64,000 nucleotides of DNA. Origin: Leucobacter zeae (lineage in GTDB: Bacteria > Actinomycetota > Actinomycetes > Actinomycetales > Microbacteriaceae). The translations under genes were made by a program, and so were the position numbers. Positions within the stretch are counted from its first letter, which is position 1; each line of letters opens with the position of its first letter. Location of the stretch: contig NZ_QYAB01000001.1 of the NCBI RefSeq assembly GCF_016758175.1, forward strand, positions 1,199,162 through 1,263,161, read 5' to 3'. The notes beneath the pieces are model-generated. The model was not told the origin of the DNA. It saw only the letters and a program-made list of their open reading frames with translations, and did not search any database. Below are positions 51,036 through 59,828 of the stretch, in pieces.

Positions 51036-52619
51036 ATGGCCAACCCCTCCTCGTTCTACCTCACCACCCCGATCTTTTACGTCAACGACGCTCCGCACAT
51101 CGGGCACGCGTATACGGAGGTCGCGGCAGATGTGCTCGCGCGGTGGCACCGTCAGGCGGGCGACGACGCCTGGTTCCTCACGGGCACCGACGAGCACGGC
51201 CAGAAGATCCTGCGCACGGCGACCGCGAACGGCGTCGCCCCGAAGGAGTGGGCGGATCGTCTCGTCGAGTCGGCGTGGAAGCCGCTGCTCGACACGATCG
51301 ACATCTCGAACGACGACTTCATCCGCACGACCGACGCGCGCCACGAGGAGGGCGTCGCGAAGTTCCTGCAGAAGCTGCACGACGACGGCCACGTCTACGC
51401 CGGCGAGTTCGAGGCGCTCTACTGCGTCGGCTGCGAGGAGTTCAAGCCGAAGAGCGAGATCGTCGACGGCACCGGCGAGTTCGCGGGCGAGAAGGTCTGC
51501 GCGATCCACTCGAAGCCACTCGAACTGCTGCAGGAGAAGAACTACTTCTTCAAGATGAGCGCGTTCCAGGACCGCTTGCTCGCCCTCTACGAGGAGCGCC
51601 CCGACTTCGTGCAGCCGGCCAGCGCGCGCAACGAGGTCATCGCGTTCGTGCAGCAGGGCCTCGAGGATCTCTCGATCTCCCGCACGTCCTTCGACTGGGG
51701 CATCCCGATCCCGTGGGACTCCTCGCACGTCACCTACGTCTGGTTCGACGCGCTGCTCAACTACGTCACGGCCATCGGATACGGCCAGGACGACGCCGAG
51801 TTCGCCCGCCGCTGGCCCGCGAACCACCTCGTGGGCAAGGACATCCTGCGCTTCCACGCGGTGATCTGGCCGGCGATGCTCATGGCAGCGGGGCTCGAGG
51901 TGCCGAACCACGTCTTCGCCCACGGCTGGTTGCTGGTCGGCGGCGAGAAGATGTCGAAGTCGAAGCTGACGGGCATCGCGCCGAACGAGATCACGGACAC
52001 GTTCGGCTCGGACGCGTTCCGCTACTACTTCATGCGCGCCATCTCGTTCGGGCACGACGGCTCGTTCAGCTGGGAGGACCTCTCGGCCCGCTACCAGGCC
52101 GAGCTCGCCAACGGGTTCGGCAACCTCGCGAGCCGGGTGCTCGCGATGAACGCCAAGTACTTCGAGGGCCGCGTCCCCGAGACCCACGATGAGCGGCCCG
52201 CCGACGCCGCGATCCGCGAGCTCGCCGCGCGCGCCGCCGCGACCGCGGACGAGCGGATCTCCGCGTTCGCGATCCACGAGGCCATCGCCGCCGTGTGGGA
52301 GCTCGTCGACGCGCTCAACGGGTACATCACCGAGCAGGAGCCGTGGGCGCTCGCGAAGGATCCCGAGCAGCGCGATCGGCTGTCGACCGTGCTCGCGACG
52401 GCCACCGAGGGCCTGCGCGCCCTCGCGGTGCTGCTCTCGCCGGTCATCCCTCGGGCGACCGCGAAGCTGTGGACCGCGCTCGGCGCCGAGGCCGCGCTCG
52501 GCGCGCTCGCCGATCAGCCGATCCGCGACGCGGGATCGTGGGGACTCCTCCCCGCGGGCACCGAGCAGGGCCAGCTCGCGGCGCTCTTCCCCAGGATCGA
52601 GACGGACACCGAGAAATGA
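51036..52619 (+). CDS. metG: Methionyl-tRNA synthetase
   Basis: 527 residues, the short form without C-terminal tRNA-binding/dimer domain. It charges tRNA-Met. The class I motifs are His21-Ile-Gly-His24 and Lys305-Met-Ser-Lys-Ser309. A partial zinc-knuckle region contains Tyr-Cys-Val-Gly-Cys and a later Cys-x-x-His. The C-terminal helical anticodon domain includes Glu-Pro-Trp-Ala-Leu-Ala-Lys. tatD overlaps its stop by 4 nt. Confidence 0.97.
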   Translation: MANPSSFYLTTPIFYVNDAPHIGHAYTEVAADVLARWHRQAGDDAWFLTGTDEHGQKILRTATANGVAPKEWADRLVESAWKPLLDTIDISNDDFIRTTDARHEEGVAKFLQKLHDDGHVYAGEFEALYCVGCEEFKPKSEIVDGTGEFAGEKVCAIHSKPLELLQEKNYFFKMSAFQDRLLALYEERPDFVQPASARNEVIAFVQQGLEDLSISRTSFDWGIPIPWDSSHVTYVWFDALLNYVTAIGYGQDDAEFARRWPANHLVGKDILRFHAVIWPAMLMAAGLEVPNHVFAHGWLLVGGEKMSKSKLTGIAPNEITDTFGSDAFRYYFMRAISFGHDGSFSWEDLSARYQAELANGFGNLASRVLAMNAKYFEGRVPETHDERPADAAIRELAARAAATADERISAFAIHEAIAAVWELVDALNGYITEQEPWALAKDPEQRDRLSTVLATATEGLRALAVLLSPVIPRATAKLWTALGAEAALGALADQPIRDAGSWGLLPAGTEQGQLAALFPRIETDTEK

Positions 52620-53518
52620 ACGGCGAGCCCCCCGCTCCCGGGCTGCGGAAGCGCTCGAACGACCGGGGCCGCGACCTGACGCGGCCGGAGTCGCCCGAGC
52701 CGCTGCCGTTCCCGCTCTACGACAACCACGCCCACCTCGAGTTCGAGGACGGGATCGACCAGCTCGACCCCGCGGACTCGCTCGACCGGGCCGGTGCGGT
52801 CGGCGTGCGCGGCGTCGTGCAGGTCGGCACGGATCTCGAGACGAGCCGCTGGAGCGCGCAGCTCGCCGCGAGCGACCGGCGCGTGCTGGCGGCGGTCGCG
52901 CTGCACCCCAACGAGGCGCCCCGGCTCTTCGCCGAGGGGCTGCTCAGCGCGCATCTCTCCGAGATCTCTCGCCTCGCGTCGGAGCCCCGCGTGCGCGCGG
53001 TCGGCGAGACGGGTCTCGACTTCTTCCGGACGGGGGAGGACGGGCGCGACGCCCAGATCGAGTCGTTCGAGACGCACATCGAGATCGCGAAGGCCAACGG
53101 CATCGCGATGCAGATCCACGATCGCGATGCCCACGACGAGGTCGTCTCCGTGCTCAAGCGGGTCGGGGCGCCCGAGCGCACCGTCTTCCACTGCTTCTCG
53201 GGCGATGCGCGCCTCGCGCGCATCTGCAACGAGCACGGCTGGTACATGTCGTTCGCCGGGACCACGACCTTCAAGAACGCTCCGGCGCTGCGCGAGGCAC
53301 TCGCGGTCGCGAAGCCGGAGCTCGTGCTCGTGGAGACGGACGCTCCGTTCCTCACGCCCGAGCCGTTCCGTGGACGCCCGAACGCCCCCTACCTGCTCCC
53401 GCACACGGTGCGCCGCATCGCCGAGACGCTGGACCAGCCGCTCGACGAGGTCTGCGCGCGCCTCGCCCGCAACACCGAGCGGGTCTACGGCAGCTGGGAC
53501 GAGGCCGACGATGCCTGA
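52616..53518 (+). CDS. tatD: TatD-family metal-dependent deoxyribonuclease
   Basis: 300 residues. TatD/YcfH proteins are cytoplasmic metal-dependent nucleases involved in DNA processing. Marks are Asp-Asn-His-Ala-His-Leu (first His-x-His), Gly-Glu-Thr-Gly-Leu-Asp (metal Glu), Gln-Ile-His, Phe-His-Cys-Phe-Ser-Gly and Val-Glu-Thr-Asp-Ala-Pro. An extra N-terminal tail of about 35 Arg/Pro-rich residues precedes the domain. ATG 52616 overlaps metG (ATGA), and the gene overlaps rsmA by 8 nt: the classic metG-tatD-rsmA-ispE order. Confidence 0.94.
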   Translation: MNGEPPAPGLRKRSNDRGRDLTRPESPEPLPFPLYDNHAHLEFEDGIDQLDPADSLDRAGAVGVRGVVQVGTDLETSRWSAQLAASDRRVLAAVALHPNEAPRLFAEGLLSAHLSEISRLASEPRVRAVGETGLDFFRTGEDGRDAQIESFETHIEIAKANGIAMQIHDRDAHDEVVSVLKRVGAPERTVFHCFSGDARLARICNEHGWYMSFAGTTTFKNAPALREALAVAKPELVLVETDAPFLTPEPFRGRPNAPYLLPHTVRRIAETLDQPLDEVCARLARNTERVYGSWDEADDA

Positions 53519-54455
53519 TCGTGAGGCTCCCGCCGCGGGCGATCCGGTCGGGGGACGCGGTTCGAGCGCGGGGTTGCTCGGGCCGGCCGAGGTGCGGGAG
53601 CTCGCCGAGCGCCTCGACGTCTCGCCGACGAAGAAGCTCGGTCAGAACTTCGTGATCGATCCCAACACCGTGCGGAAGATCGTGCGGCTCGGCGCCGTCG
53701 AAGCGGGGGACCGGGTCATCGAGGTCGGCCCCGGGCTCGGCTCGTTGACGCTCGGGATCCTCGAGGCGGGCGCATCCGTCACCGCGATCGAGATCGACCA
53801 CCGCCTCGCGGCCGAGCTGCCTGCGACCGTCCGGGCGATGCAGCCTGCGGCCACCGCGCGGTTCGGCGTCGTCCGCAGCGACGCGCTCGAGGTCACCGCG
53901 GCGCAACTCGCCGAGGCGGCTCCGGAGGGTGATGGGCCGGGCGCGGCCGCGCCCGTGCGCCTCGTCGCCAATCTCCCGTACAACGTCTCGGTGCCGATTC
54001 TCATGCACCTCCTCGAACTCATTCCCGGACTCGCGAGCGGACTCGTGATGGTGCAGGCGGAGGTCGGCTACCGCATCGCCGCGACCCCGGGGTCGAAGGA
54101 GTACGGCTCGCCGAGCGCCAAGGCCGCCTGGTTCGGCGACTGGCGGATCGCCGGCACCGTGAGCCGGCGGATCTTCTGGCCCGTGCCGGGCGTCGACTCG
54201 GTCCTCGTCGGCTACGAGCGGCGGTCGGATCCGCGCGGGACCGAGGAGGAGCGCGCGCTGACCTTCGACCTCGTGAACGCCGCGTTCGCCCAGCGACGGA
54301 AGATGCTGCGGCAGGCGCTCCAGCCCGTGCTCGGCGGAATCGATCGCACGGTCGCGATGCTCGAGGCGGCCGGGGTCGCCCCGACCGCGCGCGCCGAGCA
54401 GCTCGGGATCGACGCCTACCTCGAGGTCGCCCGCGCGGTGCTCGGTTCGGCGTGA
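53511..54455 (+). CDS. rsmA: 16S rRNA dimethyladenosine transferase (KsgA)
   Basis: 314 residues. It dimethylates A1518 and A1519 of 16S rRNA late in small-subunit assembly. Visible are Lys-Lys-Leu-Gly-Gln-Asn-Phe, the SAM motif Glu-Val-Gly-Pro-Gly-Leu-Gly-Ser-Leu-Thr, and the catalytic Asn-Leu-Pro-Tyr-Asn-Val. An extra N-terminal tail of about 30 residues is present. It starts inside the end of tatD. Confidence 0.97.
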   Translation: MPDREAPAAGDPVGGRGSSAGLLGPAEVRELAERLDVSPTKKLGQNFVIDPNTVRKIVRLGAVEAGDRVIEVGPGLGSLTLGILEAGASVTAIEIDHRLAAELPATVRAMQPAATARFGVVRSDALEVTAAQLAEAAPEGDGPGAAAPVRLVANLPYNVSVPILMHLLELIPGLASGLVMVQAEVGYRIAATPGSKEYGSPSAKAAWFGDWRIAGTVSRRIFWPVPGVDSVLVGYERRSDPRGTEEERALTFDLVNAAFAQRRKMLRQALQPVLGGIDRTVAMLEAAGVAPTARAEQLGIDAYLEVARAVLGSA

Positions 54456-54498
54456 TGCACGCCCCCGTCCGCCGATGCGGCGCTCCCGCCGGGTGCGC

Positions 54499-54504
54499 TA
54501 GCGT
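54499..54504 (+). promoter_or_regulatory. -10 box for leaderless ispE mRNA
   Basis: TAGCGT, 6 nt, then ATG 54511. It suggests that ispE has its own promoter despite following rsmA closely. Confidence 0.45.
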
Positions 54505-54510
54505 GGAGCT

Positions 54511-55461
54511 ATGAAGACGAGCGGGGGGTCGATGGAGCCCGGAGGGCGTTCCATCACGGTTCGCGCGCCGGGCAAGATCAATGTGTTCTTCCGCGTCGGC
54601 GCACTGCAGCAGGACGGCTACCACGATGTCGCGTCGCTGTACCAGGCGGTGTCGCTGTTCGAAGAGGTGACTGCGACGGCCGCGGACGACTTCTCGGTGC
54701 GGTTCTCGGGCCCGATCGACACGACCGGGCTCCCCGTCGACGATTCGAACCTCGCGATCCGGGCGGCGCGACTGCTCGCCGAGCGGTCGGGGTACTCGGG
54801 CGGCGTGCGCCTCACAGTGCTCAAGCGGGTGCCCATCGCGGGCGGCATGGGCGGAGGGTCGGCGGATGCCGCGGCCACGCTCCTCGCGTGCGACGAGCTC
54901 TGGGGCACTGGCTTCGGCCGGGCCGGCCTGCTGCCGATCGCCGCCGAGCTGGGCGCGGACGTGCCGTTCGCGCTCGAGGGAGGAACCGCGGTGGGGACGG
55001 GGCGCGGCGACGAGCTCAGCCCGGCGCTCGCGAAGGGGACGTTCCACTGGGTGCTGGCGCTGTCGGAGGCGGGCCTCAGCACGCCGGTCGTCTATCGCGC
55101 GCTCGACCGGCATCGCGACGAGCACGCGGGCGATCTCGGCCCGCAGCCCGATTTCGTGAAGGTCGACACCGCGGTGCTGCAGGCGGTGCGCGTGGGCGAC
55201 GCCGGTTCGCTCGCCGACGCGATGCACAACGACCTCCAGGCCGCGTCGCTGAAGCTGGCGCCCGAACTCACTCGGATCCTCGAGCTGGGGGAGTCGCGCG
55301 GCGCGCTCGCCGGGATCGTCTCGGGATCGGGGCCGACGATCGCGTTCCTCGTGGACGGCACTCAGGCCGCGGCCGAGCTGCGGGTCGCGCTCGGCCGCGC
55401 CGGCGTACGCGCACTGACGGCCACGGGGCCCGTCCCCGGGGCGAGGATCATCGAGGGATGA
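54511..55461 (+). CDS. ispE: 4-diphosphocytidyl-2-C-methylerythritol kinase
   Basis: 316 residues of the GHMP kinase family, acting in the non-mevalonate isoprenoid pathway. Marks are Ala-Pro-Gly-Lys-Ile-Asn near residue 20, the ATP loop [14 protein letters not shown], and Ser-Gly-Ser-Gly-Pro-Thr near the end. The leaderless ATG 54511 gives a short extra N-terminus; an in-frame ATG at 54532 is the alternative. Its stop overlaps the lipoprotein ATG. Confidence 0.95.
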   Translation: MKTSGGSMEPGGRSITVRAPGKINVFFRVGALQQDGYHDVASLYQAVSLFEEVTATAADDFSVRFSGPIDTTGLPVDDSNLAIRAARLLAERSGYSGGVRLTVLKRVPIAGGMGGGSADAAATLLACDELWGTGFGRAGLLPIAAELGADVPFALEGGTAVGTGRGDELSPALAKGTFHWVLALSEAGLSTPVVYRALDRHRDEHAGDLGPQPDFVKVDTAVLQAVRVGDAGSLADAMHNDLQAASLKLAPELTRILELGESRGALAGIVSGSGPTIAFLVDGTQAAAELRVALGRAGVRALTATGPVPGARIIEG

Positions 55462-56792
55462 CGTCGCAGCGGCGGCCTGCATCCCGCGCGGTCGCCGCGC
55501 TCGCCGCGGCGCTGACGCTCGGAGGCTGCGCCTCGGTCAATGCGGGCAGTGCCGCCGAACGGTCGTTCACCGAGGCGTTCGCCTCCGATCCCGCGGTCGC
55601 GTCGCTCGACCTCCGATCGTCGAACGACCTGCCCTGGATCGGTGCGACGTCGGGCACGGTGGTGGCTCGGGACGACCTCGACGAGACCGAGCTCCAAGAG
55701 CTCACTGACCGGGTGGGACGCTTCCTCGCCGAGCACGCGTCGAACACGGGGGCCTTCGGTATCGAGGCTGGGGCGTTCTCCTTCCCCGTCGCCGGCGATC
55801 AGGCGGCGAACGAGCGGACGCTCGGGATCGTCTCCGAGCTGCAGAGCGACGGGCGTCTGGTGCGCGCCGACCTCTCGACGCTGGAGTTCGAGGTGTCGGA
55901 CGCCGAACACGCCTTCGCCGTCGCCGAGGAGGTCCCGGAACTCTCCGAACGCCTCGGGCTCGAGCGGGATCTCCCCTTCTCGGTGTCCACCTCCGCGGGC
56001 GACGTGCAGCTCGCGGGGGTCCCGGGTGAATGGGTCGCCGAGGCGGAGGCCGTGCGTGAGGCCGTCGCGCCGCAGGTCGGGGTGAGTCGGATCACGGCGG
56101 GTCCGGAGTCCATCGAACTGCGGGTGCCCGACGAGCTCTTCGTCCCCGAGGCGACCGAGCTCGCCGAGGCGGCGCTCGAGGGGTCTGGCATCGACCTCAC
56201 GGTGAGCAGCGATCAGCTGCGGCTGGACGACGGCTCGGACGGCACCGACGCGCGGAACCTGCTGGGCCGTCTCGACGACGGGACGATCGCCCGCATCGCG
56301 TCGACCGAGGTGAGCGGTTCGGTGATCCGGATGACGGTGCGGTCGCGGGAAGACCTGGTCCCGCTCGGGAAGGCGCTCGACGCCGCGCCCGAATCCGCGG
56401 CGTTCTCGACGATCGAGCTGCGGTTGGCGGGGGAGGACGGCGGCTTGGGCCGCTCCGCCGGGAGCATCGACGTCTTCGCCGAACCCGGGAGCCTCGCGGA
56501 CCGCGCCGCGGCCGGGGCGGCGCTGGCAGGCACCGACGGGATCGCTTCGGTCTCGATGGCCCGCCAGCGGCTGGAGATCTCCGCTGCGGAGGGCGTGGCC
56601 GGGGACGACTTCGCGCGATTCGCCGCGGTGCTCAAGCGCTCGGCGCTGCCGGGCGACTGGGTCTGCATCTTCTCCGGTTCGGCTGACACGCTGTGCGTCA
56701 CCGCGGACGGCACGCTCGCGGAGCGGGACCAGAGCTATGACGACCACCCGTCCTGGTCGGCCTTCGTCCGAGCCTGGAACACCGCATCCTGA
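55458..56792 (+). CDS. Predicted lipoprotein of unknown function
   Basis: 444 residues. The signal peptide ends in the lipobox Leu-Gly-Gly-Cys (Cys about 25). The mature part is acidic, with alternating Val/Leu and charged residues, and appears to be built of several similar alpha/beta segments; two late Cys residues near 410-420 could pair. I do not recognise a domain. ATG 55458 overlaps the ispE stop (ATGA), so it is expressed with ispE, although a link to isoprenoids is not implied. Confidence 0.75.
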   Translation: MTSQRRPASRAVAALAAALTLGGCASVNAGSAAERSFTEAFASDPAVASLDLRSSNDLPWIGATSGTVVARDDLDETELQELTDRVGRFLAEHASNTGAFGIEAGAFSFPVAGDQAANERTLGIVSELQSDGRLVRADLSTLEFEVSDAEHAFAVAEEVPELSERLGLERDLPFSVSTSAGDVQLAGVPGEWVAEAEAVREAVAPQVGVSRITAGPESIELRVPDELFVPEATELAEAALEGSGIDLTVSSDQLRLDDGSDGTDARNLLGRLDDGTIARIASTEVSGSVIRMTVRSREDLVPLGKALDAAPESAAFSTIELRLAGEDGGLGRSAGSIDVFAEPGSLADRAAAGAALAGTDGIASVSMARQRLEISAAEGVAGDDFARFAAVLKRSALPGDWVCIFSGSADTLCVTADGTLAERDQSYDDHPSWSAFVRAWNTAS

Positions 56793-56850
56793 TCCGCGGG
56801 CGCCCGGGGTGCGCGGGAATAGCGGAGGGGCTCCGTGCGCTGCACCCCGT

Positions 56851-57537
56851 GTGAATGACAAGATCCGCATCGACGTCTGGTCCGATATCGCCTGCCCGTG
56901 GTGCTACATCGGCAAGCACCGCTTCGAAGCCGGGCTCGCGGCGTTCCGCGAGCAGCACCCGGAGACCGAGGTCGAGATCGAGAGCCACAGCTTCGAGCTG
57001 GCGCCGGATACCCCGCTCGACTTCTCGGGGAGCGAGATCGACTTCCTCGTGCGGCACAAGGGGATGCCGGCTCCGCAGGTCGAGCAGATGCTCGGGCAGA
57101 TGACCGAGATGGCCGCGGCCGAGGGCATCGAGTTCGATTTCGCGCGCGTGCGCCACGCGAACACGCAGCGTGCGCATCGCGTGCTGCACCTCGCGAAGGC
57201 CGAGGGCCTGCAGGCCGAGGTGCAGGAGCGTCTGTTCCGCGCGTACTTCGCCGAGGGGGAGGACATGTCGGATCCCGAGTCCCTCGCGCGCCTCGGCGCC
57301 GAGGTCGGCCTGGACCCCGACGCCGTGCGGGCGGCGCTCGACGACGAGACGTACGGCGCAGCCGTGCAGCAGGACATCACCCGGGCGCGGATGCTCGGCA
57401 TCAGCGGCGTGCCCTTCTTCCTGCTCGAGCAGCAGTACGGCGTCTCGGGAGCGCAGTCCGCCGAGGCCTTCGCCGGGGTGCTCGAGCAGGTGCGCGCCAT
57501 CACCGCGGGCGAAGTGCCCGCGCCGACGGCCGGCTGA
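56851..57537 (+). CDS. DsbA/FrnE-family oxidoreductase
   Basis: 228 residues, thioredoxin fold with helical insertion. The active site Cys15-Pro-Trp-Cys18 follows the first strand (Asp-Val-Trp-Ser-Asp), and the cis-Pro loop is Ser-Gly-Val-Pro-Phe-Phe. This is the cytoplasmic FrnE type, reported as a disulfide oxidoreductase or isomerase in stress-tolerant bacteria. No signal peptide. GTG 56851 is taken as start but lacks a good Shine-Dalgarno. A Cys-rich 55-residue protein is encoded 93 nt downstream. Confidence 0.9.
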   Translation: MNDKIRIDVWSDIACPWCYIGKHRFEAGLAAFREQHPETEVEIESHSFELAPDTPLDFSGSEIDFLVRHKGMPAPQVEQMLGQMTEMAAAEGIEFDFARVRHANTQRAHRVLHLAKAEGLQAEVQERLFRAYFAEGEDMSDPESLARLGAEVGLDPDAVRAALDDETYGAAVQQDITRARMLGISGVPFFLLEQQYGVSGAQSAEAFAGVLEQVRAITAGEVPAPTAG

Positions 57538-57612
57538 GCCGCACCCCCGCCGGCGCACCCACCGAACGCCCCGCAGTACCCGCACCGCCCGCCGCTTCGT
57601 GCGACGCGAGAA

Positions 57613-59691
57613 TCAGAGGAGAATGCACGTATGGACGAGCAGACGAAGACCCAGACCGCACCCGAGCACCCCGAAGCCGGCCTCGAGGGCGCCGCGTCGT
57701 TCGCCGACGCCGAGGCCCGAGAGATCCTGAATCTGCTCGGCGACGCCGAGTCGGGCGCGGGCGGATCGTGCTGCGGCGGATCCTGCTGCAGCGTCTAAGC
57801 GTCTAAGCGTCTGCGGCGCCGCGAGCCGGGCTCGTGTCGAGCCAGGGCCCGACGCCTCCGAGGGGCAGCCGGGCAGGTCGTCGCAGTTCGGCGTCGCAGC
57901 CGCACCCCGCCAGCGGTCGAGGGTCCACCGCACGAGCTCGGGTGTGAGCGGTGAATCCGCGGCGACCAGCTCGACGTGGCCGAGCCCCGGGTATGCGCGG
58001 TAGTCGATCTGCTCGCCGGCCTCGCACCGGCGTTCGACCCAATCTCGCTGCAGCCCCGGCCGCACCAGCGGGTCGGCGAGTCCCTGCGCCACCAGCACCG
58101 GGGCTGGGAACGGGCCCTTCGGCTCCTGGGCCCGGAGCTCCCTGCCGAACGGGCCGTCGAGCACGGCGTCGGGGAACACCTGATTCGGCACCTGCGACCC
58201 GTAGAGGATCGCCGAGAGCGCGTCGTGCCCGTTGAAGCAGAGGTCGTGGACGCGCTCGACGCCACCGGATGATCCCGGAGTCAGGTGCTGCGCGAGCTCC
58301 CACTCGGGGAAGATCCGATCCCAGGTCGACGCGATATAGGCCGACACCGTCTTGCCGCCGACCTCGGTCTTGATGGACTCGGCGAGGCCGTAGAGGTCGG
58401 AGGCGGGTGCGAACGCGGCGATCCCCTCGACCGTGAACTCCGGTGCGTACTCGGCGGCGAACTGCCCCGTCCAGAGCGACGCCTGACCGCCCTGCGAGTG
58501 CCCCCAGATCACGGTGCCGGTCGTCGTGCGGATCGGCGCGAACTCCTGGGCGGCCCGCGACGCGTCGAGCACGTTGCGGGCCTCCGCCTCGCCGATCAGA
58601 TAGGGGTGCGTCCCCGTCGTGCCGAGACCGATGTAGTCGGAGGTGACGGCGACCCAGCCGTGCTCCGTCACCATCTCGGCCATCGCGGTTCCCGCCCCGT
58701 CGGCGAACGGCGCGGAGCTCAGCGAGGGCGCGCACTTCGGCACGACTCCCGTCGTGCCGTGCGCGACCGTGAGCAGGGGGAGGGGATCCGCGCCGCGTTC
58801 GGCCGGCGCGAGGATCGTGCCGCTCGAGACGGCGGGCGATCCGTCGGTCCGTGTCGTCGTGTAGAGGATCCGCCATGCTTCGGCGCCCCGCGGCACCCCG
58901 GAGTCGAGCGGCTCGGAAGCGATGAGACGACCGGGCTCGTCGGGAACGTCCTTCGGCGCGGTGTAGAAGGCGTCTGGCTGCGGCAGCGGCGCCCCGCCGA
59001 GCGCTGCGCCGCTGGCGACCGCCGCGCCGAGGCCGAGGGCGAGGGCTGCGCTCGCCGCGAGGGTGCGGCCCCGGCGCCGCGAACGGGCCGGACGACGGGG
59101 TGCGCGGTCCCGGTGGATGGCGAGCGACGCGAGCAGCTGCAGTCCGAAGAAGACGAACCACGCGCCCACGCCGAGCCTGAAGACCTGGAGCGTGAGCACG
59201 GGCCACGTGAAGGCGAGCGCGCCGAAGACGAGGGCCGCGCACGCGGAGATGATCTCGGCGGCTCGATCGGGCGTGCGGCTGCGGACGGCGTGCGCCGCGG
59301 AGAATCCGCCGTGCGCGACGAGTGCGGCTCCGACCGCGAACGCCAGCCACGGGGTCCCGACCGTCGGCCAGATCGCGATGACGAGTCCGAACACGATGAC
59401 GAGCGCGGCGATCGCGCGCCCGGCCGCCGACCGCGCGTCGGCGCGCGTCGCGCGGTCCCGAGTATCGCGCAGGACGAGCGCGATCCCGCTGAACGCCAGA
59501 CCGAGGCCGGTGACGATCGCGATCGCGCGCGGGGAGAGCGGCGCGATGACGAGCGCGACCCCGGCGATCAGGGCGATGGCGCCGACCAGGATCCGCAGCG
59601 GCGTGCTCCCGGATCCGGGTGCCGACCGTCCGCCGGTTCCTCCGGGGCGCGCGGACTCGTCGATCGTCGTCTCCCCGCCCGTGCGCGTCAT
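57613..59691 (-). CDS. DUF308 (HdeD-like) membrane domain fused to a secretory-lipase-type hydrolase
   Basis: 692 residues from ATG 59691 (GGGAGG upstream). Residues about 30-185 hold six membrane segments of the DUF308/HdeD type. A further hydrophobic segment near 200-222 is followed by an alpha/beta hydrolase of the secretory lipase (LIP) family. The nucleophile is in Gly-His-Ser-Gln-Gly-Gly; a late Asp-Pro-Leu-Val and Gly-His-Val-Glu-Leu supply the likely Asp and His. The hydrolase would face the outside of the membrane. The fusion is unusual. The last 62 residues lie antisense to the Cys-rich small gene, are low-complexity, and may be an accidental extension in stop-poor DNA. Confidence 0.78.
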   Translation of the reverse strand: MTRTGGETTIDESARPGGTGGRSAPGSGSTPLRILVGAIALIAGVALVIAPLSPRAIAIVTGLGLAFSGIALVLRDTRDRATRADARSAAGRAIAALVIVFGLVIAIWPTVGTPWLAFAVGAALVAHGGFSAAHAVRSRTPDRAAEIISACAALVFGALAFTWPVLTLQVFRLGVGAWFVFFGLQLLASLAIHRDRAPRRPARSRRRGRTLAASAALALGLGAAVASGAALGGAPLPQPDAFYTAPKDVPDEPGRLIASEPLDSGVPRGAEAWRILYTTTRTDGSPAVSSGTILAPAERGADPLPLLTVAHGTTGVVPKCAPSLSSAPFADGAGTAMAEMVTEHGWVAVTSDYIGLGTTGTHPYLIGEAEARNVLDASRAAQEFAPIRTTTGTVIWGHSQGGQASLWTGQFAAEYAPEFTVEGIAAFAPASDLYGLAESIKTEVGGKTVSAYIASTWDRIFPEWELAQHLTPGSSGGVERVHDLCFNGHDALSAILYGSQVPNQVFPDAVLDGPFGRELRAQEPKGPFPAPVLVAQGLADPLVRPGLQRDWVERRCEAGEQIDYRAYPGLGHVELVAADSPLTPELVRWTLDRWRGAAATPNCDDLPGCPSEASGPGSTRARLAAPQTLRRLDAAAGSAAARSARARLGVAEQIQDLSGLGVGERRGALEAGFGVLGCGLGLRLLVHTCILL
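57631..57798 (+). CDS. 55-residue acidic protein with C-terminal double Cys-Cys motif
   Basis: A small ORF preceded by AGGAG at 57616-57620. The N-terminal two thirds are acidic and Ala/Glu-rich (Gln-Thr-Lys-Thr-Gln near the start, then Ala-Asp-Ala-Glu-Ala-Arg-Glu-Ile-Leu-Asn-Leu-Leu-Gly). The C-terminus reads Gly-Gly-Ser-Cys-Cys-Gly-Gly-Ser-Cys-Cys-Ser-Val. Third codon positions are nearly all G or C, as in neighbouring genes, which supports translation. The four Cys could bind a metal or be substrates of the DsbA/FrnE-type protein just upstream; the leader-plus-Cys-core layout also recalls modified-peptide precursors. It overlaps the 3' end of the minus-strand lipase gene. Function unknown. 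Confidence 0.65.
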   Translation: MDEQTKTQTAPEHPEAGLEGAASFADAEAREILNLLGDAESGAGGSCCGGSCCSV

Positions 59692-59813
59692 GCTGCGTCC
59701 CTCCCCGAACCCGTCGTGCCCACTCTGGCACAGCGCGGGTCGCGGTGCCATCGCGTGCGCCGAGGGGCTGCGCTCGGTCACCCCCCCCGGACACGGTCGC
59801 AGGCGCCGACGCC

Positions 59814-59819
59814 TAGACT
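59814..59819 (+). promoter_or_regulatory. -10 box of the first ABC-F gene
   Basis: TAGACT, 9 nt, then ATG 59829. The spacer GGAGAGGTT could also serve as Shine-Dalgarno if transcription starts within it. Confidence 0.45.
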
Positions 59820-59828
59820 GGAGAGGTT

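Noticed and set aside
57605-57630. ATG at 57623 as a coding start
   Set aside because: It opens an Arg/Pro-rich frame out of register with the Cys-rich protein; the frame from ATG 57631 has GC-rich third positions and a meaningful C-terminus.
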